From contig JAXHLQ010000001.1 of the NCBI GenBank assembly GCA_034522175.1, positions 3,348,001-3,412,000 of the forward strand: DNA of 64,000 nucleotides, written 5' to 3'. The DNA comes from JAIPDZ01 sp034522175 (GTDB lineage: Bacteria; Desulfobacterota; DSM-4660; Desulfatiglandales; Desulfatiglandaceae). The notes beneath the pieces are model-generated. The model ran no database searches. It saw only the letters and a program-made list of their open reading frames with translations, and was not told the origin of the DNA. The position numbers and the translations under genes are program-made. Below, one piece after another: positions 63,640-64,000 of the stretch (position 1 is its first letter; each line of letters begins with the position of its first letter).

Positions 63640-64000
63640 ATGACCAAAGAAAGCAAAGATGGTCAGAGCAACATCCATGTCCTGGTAGTGGATGATGAAG
63701 AACCCATACGGGAGTTGATTCAAGAAGGGGTCCACCGCTGTGGCTATAAATGTTCCGTTGCGTCAAGTGGATCTGAGGCCCTTGATTTGATGAAGGAAAT
63801 CGAGCCCGAAGTGGTCATTACCGATATCATGATGCCCGGCATGGACGGTATTGAATTGTCCGCCAAGATCAAGGAATCCTATGACGCGGATGTCATTGTC
63901 ATCACCGGTTTTGTGGAGGAATACTCCTATAACACGGTGATGGATATGGGGGTGAGCGACTTCATGGAGAAGCCCGTGAGTATCCACGAACTGGAACTCC
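63640..64000 (+). CDS. Response regulator receiver protein (truncated at window end)
   Basis: 120 residues are visible. The receiver domain has VLVVDDEEPIREL (acidic pair), VVITDIMMPGMDG (phospho-acceptor Asp) and MEKPVS (Lys), with VITGF. The start ATG 63640 follows GGAGATCTG. It continues past the window, so the output domain is unknown. Confidence 0.85.
   Translation, partial: MTKESKDGQSNIHVLVVDDEEPIRELIQEGVHRCGYKCSVASSGSEALDLMKEIEPEVVITDIMMPGMDGIELSAKIKESYDADVIVITGFVEEYSYNTVMDMGVSDFMEKPVSIHELEL

Noticed and set aside
1..64000. CRISPR arrays, tRNA, rRNA or prophage genes
   Set aside because: No regularly spaced repeats, cloverleaf-type sequence, rRNA segments or phage structural genes were recognised.

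Overview
The window looks like chromosomal DNA of a mesophilic Desulfobacterota (Deltaproteobacteria, Desulfobacterales-like sulfate reducer or syntroph). I infer this from moderately high GC and from gene content: tungsten/molybdenum hydroxylase with a diaphorase, acyl-CoA catabolism, indolepyruvate:ferredoxin oxidoreductase, a DUF3786 protein, a NikK/NikL-type metal transporter and an F1 operon with two b-type subunits behind a bactofilin gene. No rRNA, tRNA, CRISPR array or phage is visible.

Layout. 1-1.55 kb: remnant of an ISL3 transposase abutting an IS630 element whose right end supplies the stop codon of the neighbouring glcD-like gene. 1.5-9 kb (minus strand): a ribose-type ABC importer (binding protein, double ATPase, two permeases), an HMGL/isopropylmalate-synthase-like lyase and a GlcD-like FAD oxidase. 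9.36 kb: a divergent FadR-type GntR regulator, with related GGTC-containing elements at both promoters. 10.2-16.8 kb (plus): a diaphorase module (NuoG-N/HoxU-, NuoE- and NuoF-like) followed by the S, L and M subunits of a xanthine-dehydrogenase-family molybdenum hydroxylase and a MoaD-like protein, apparently one NAD-linked hydroxylase. 17.1-22 kb: a probable lipoate-assembly cluster (LplA-like ligase fused to DUF116, a geranylgeranyl-reductase-like flavoprotein, two radical SAM proteins) matching the LipS1/LipS2/LipT scheme. 22-28 kb (minus): Ni/Co ECF transporter (porin, NikK, NikL, anchor protein, CbiM, CbiQ, double CbiO with a His-rich tail) with an attenuator-like leader hairpin. 28.5-34.5 kb: RmuC, a metallophosphoesterase, an MFS exporter and an acyl-CoA ligase. 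34.5-45.8 kb (minus): a TetR-headed run of genes for branched-chain acyl-CoA oxidation (acyl-CoA dehydrogenases, methylcrotonyl-CoA-carboxylase-like enzyme, enoyl-CoA hydratase, MaoC, SCP2), followed by purM, tatA and a CoA-binding protein. 46-52.5 kb: bactofilin and the F1 ATP synthase operon with a clear terminator. 52.6-55.2 kb: zapB-like, zapA, a possible 6S RNA region and rny. 55.2-64 kb: inositol-phosphate synthase, DUF3786, a KamA-family radical SAM enzyme, TrpB2, iorAB, a MocA-like nucleotidyltransferase and a truncated response regulator.

A striking property of the first 44 kb is that at least twelve otherwise well-preserved genes carry single-base indels, many in G/C or A runs where a 7-mer reads as a 6-mer. 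The last 20 kb is almost free of them. This pattern looks more like consensus errors than biological decay, so I annotate those genes as full-length CDSs and give the indel positions.

The two places most likely to reward study are the regulated importer plus NAD-linked molybdenum hydroxylase locus (substrate unknown) and the lipoate-assembly cluster with its DUF116 fusion and no lipoyl acceptor gene nearby.
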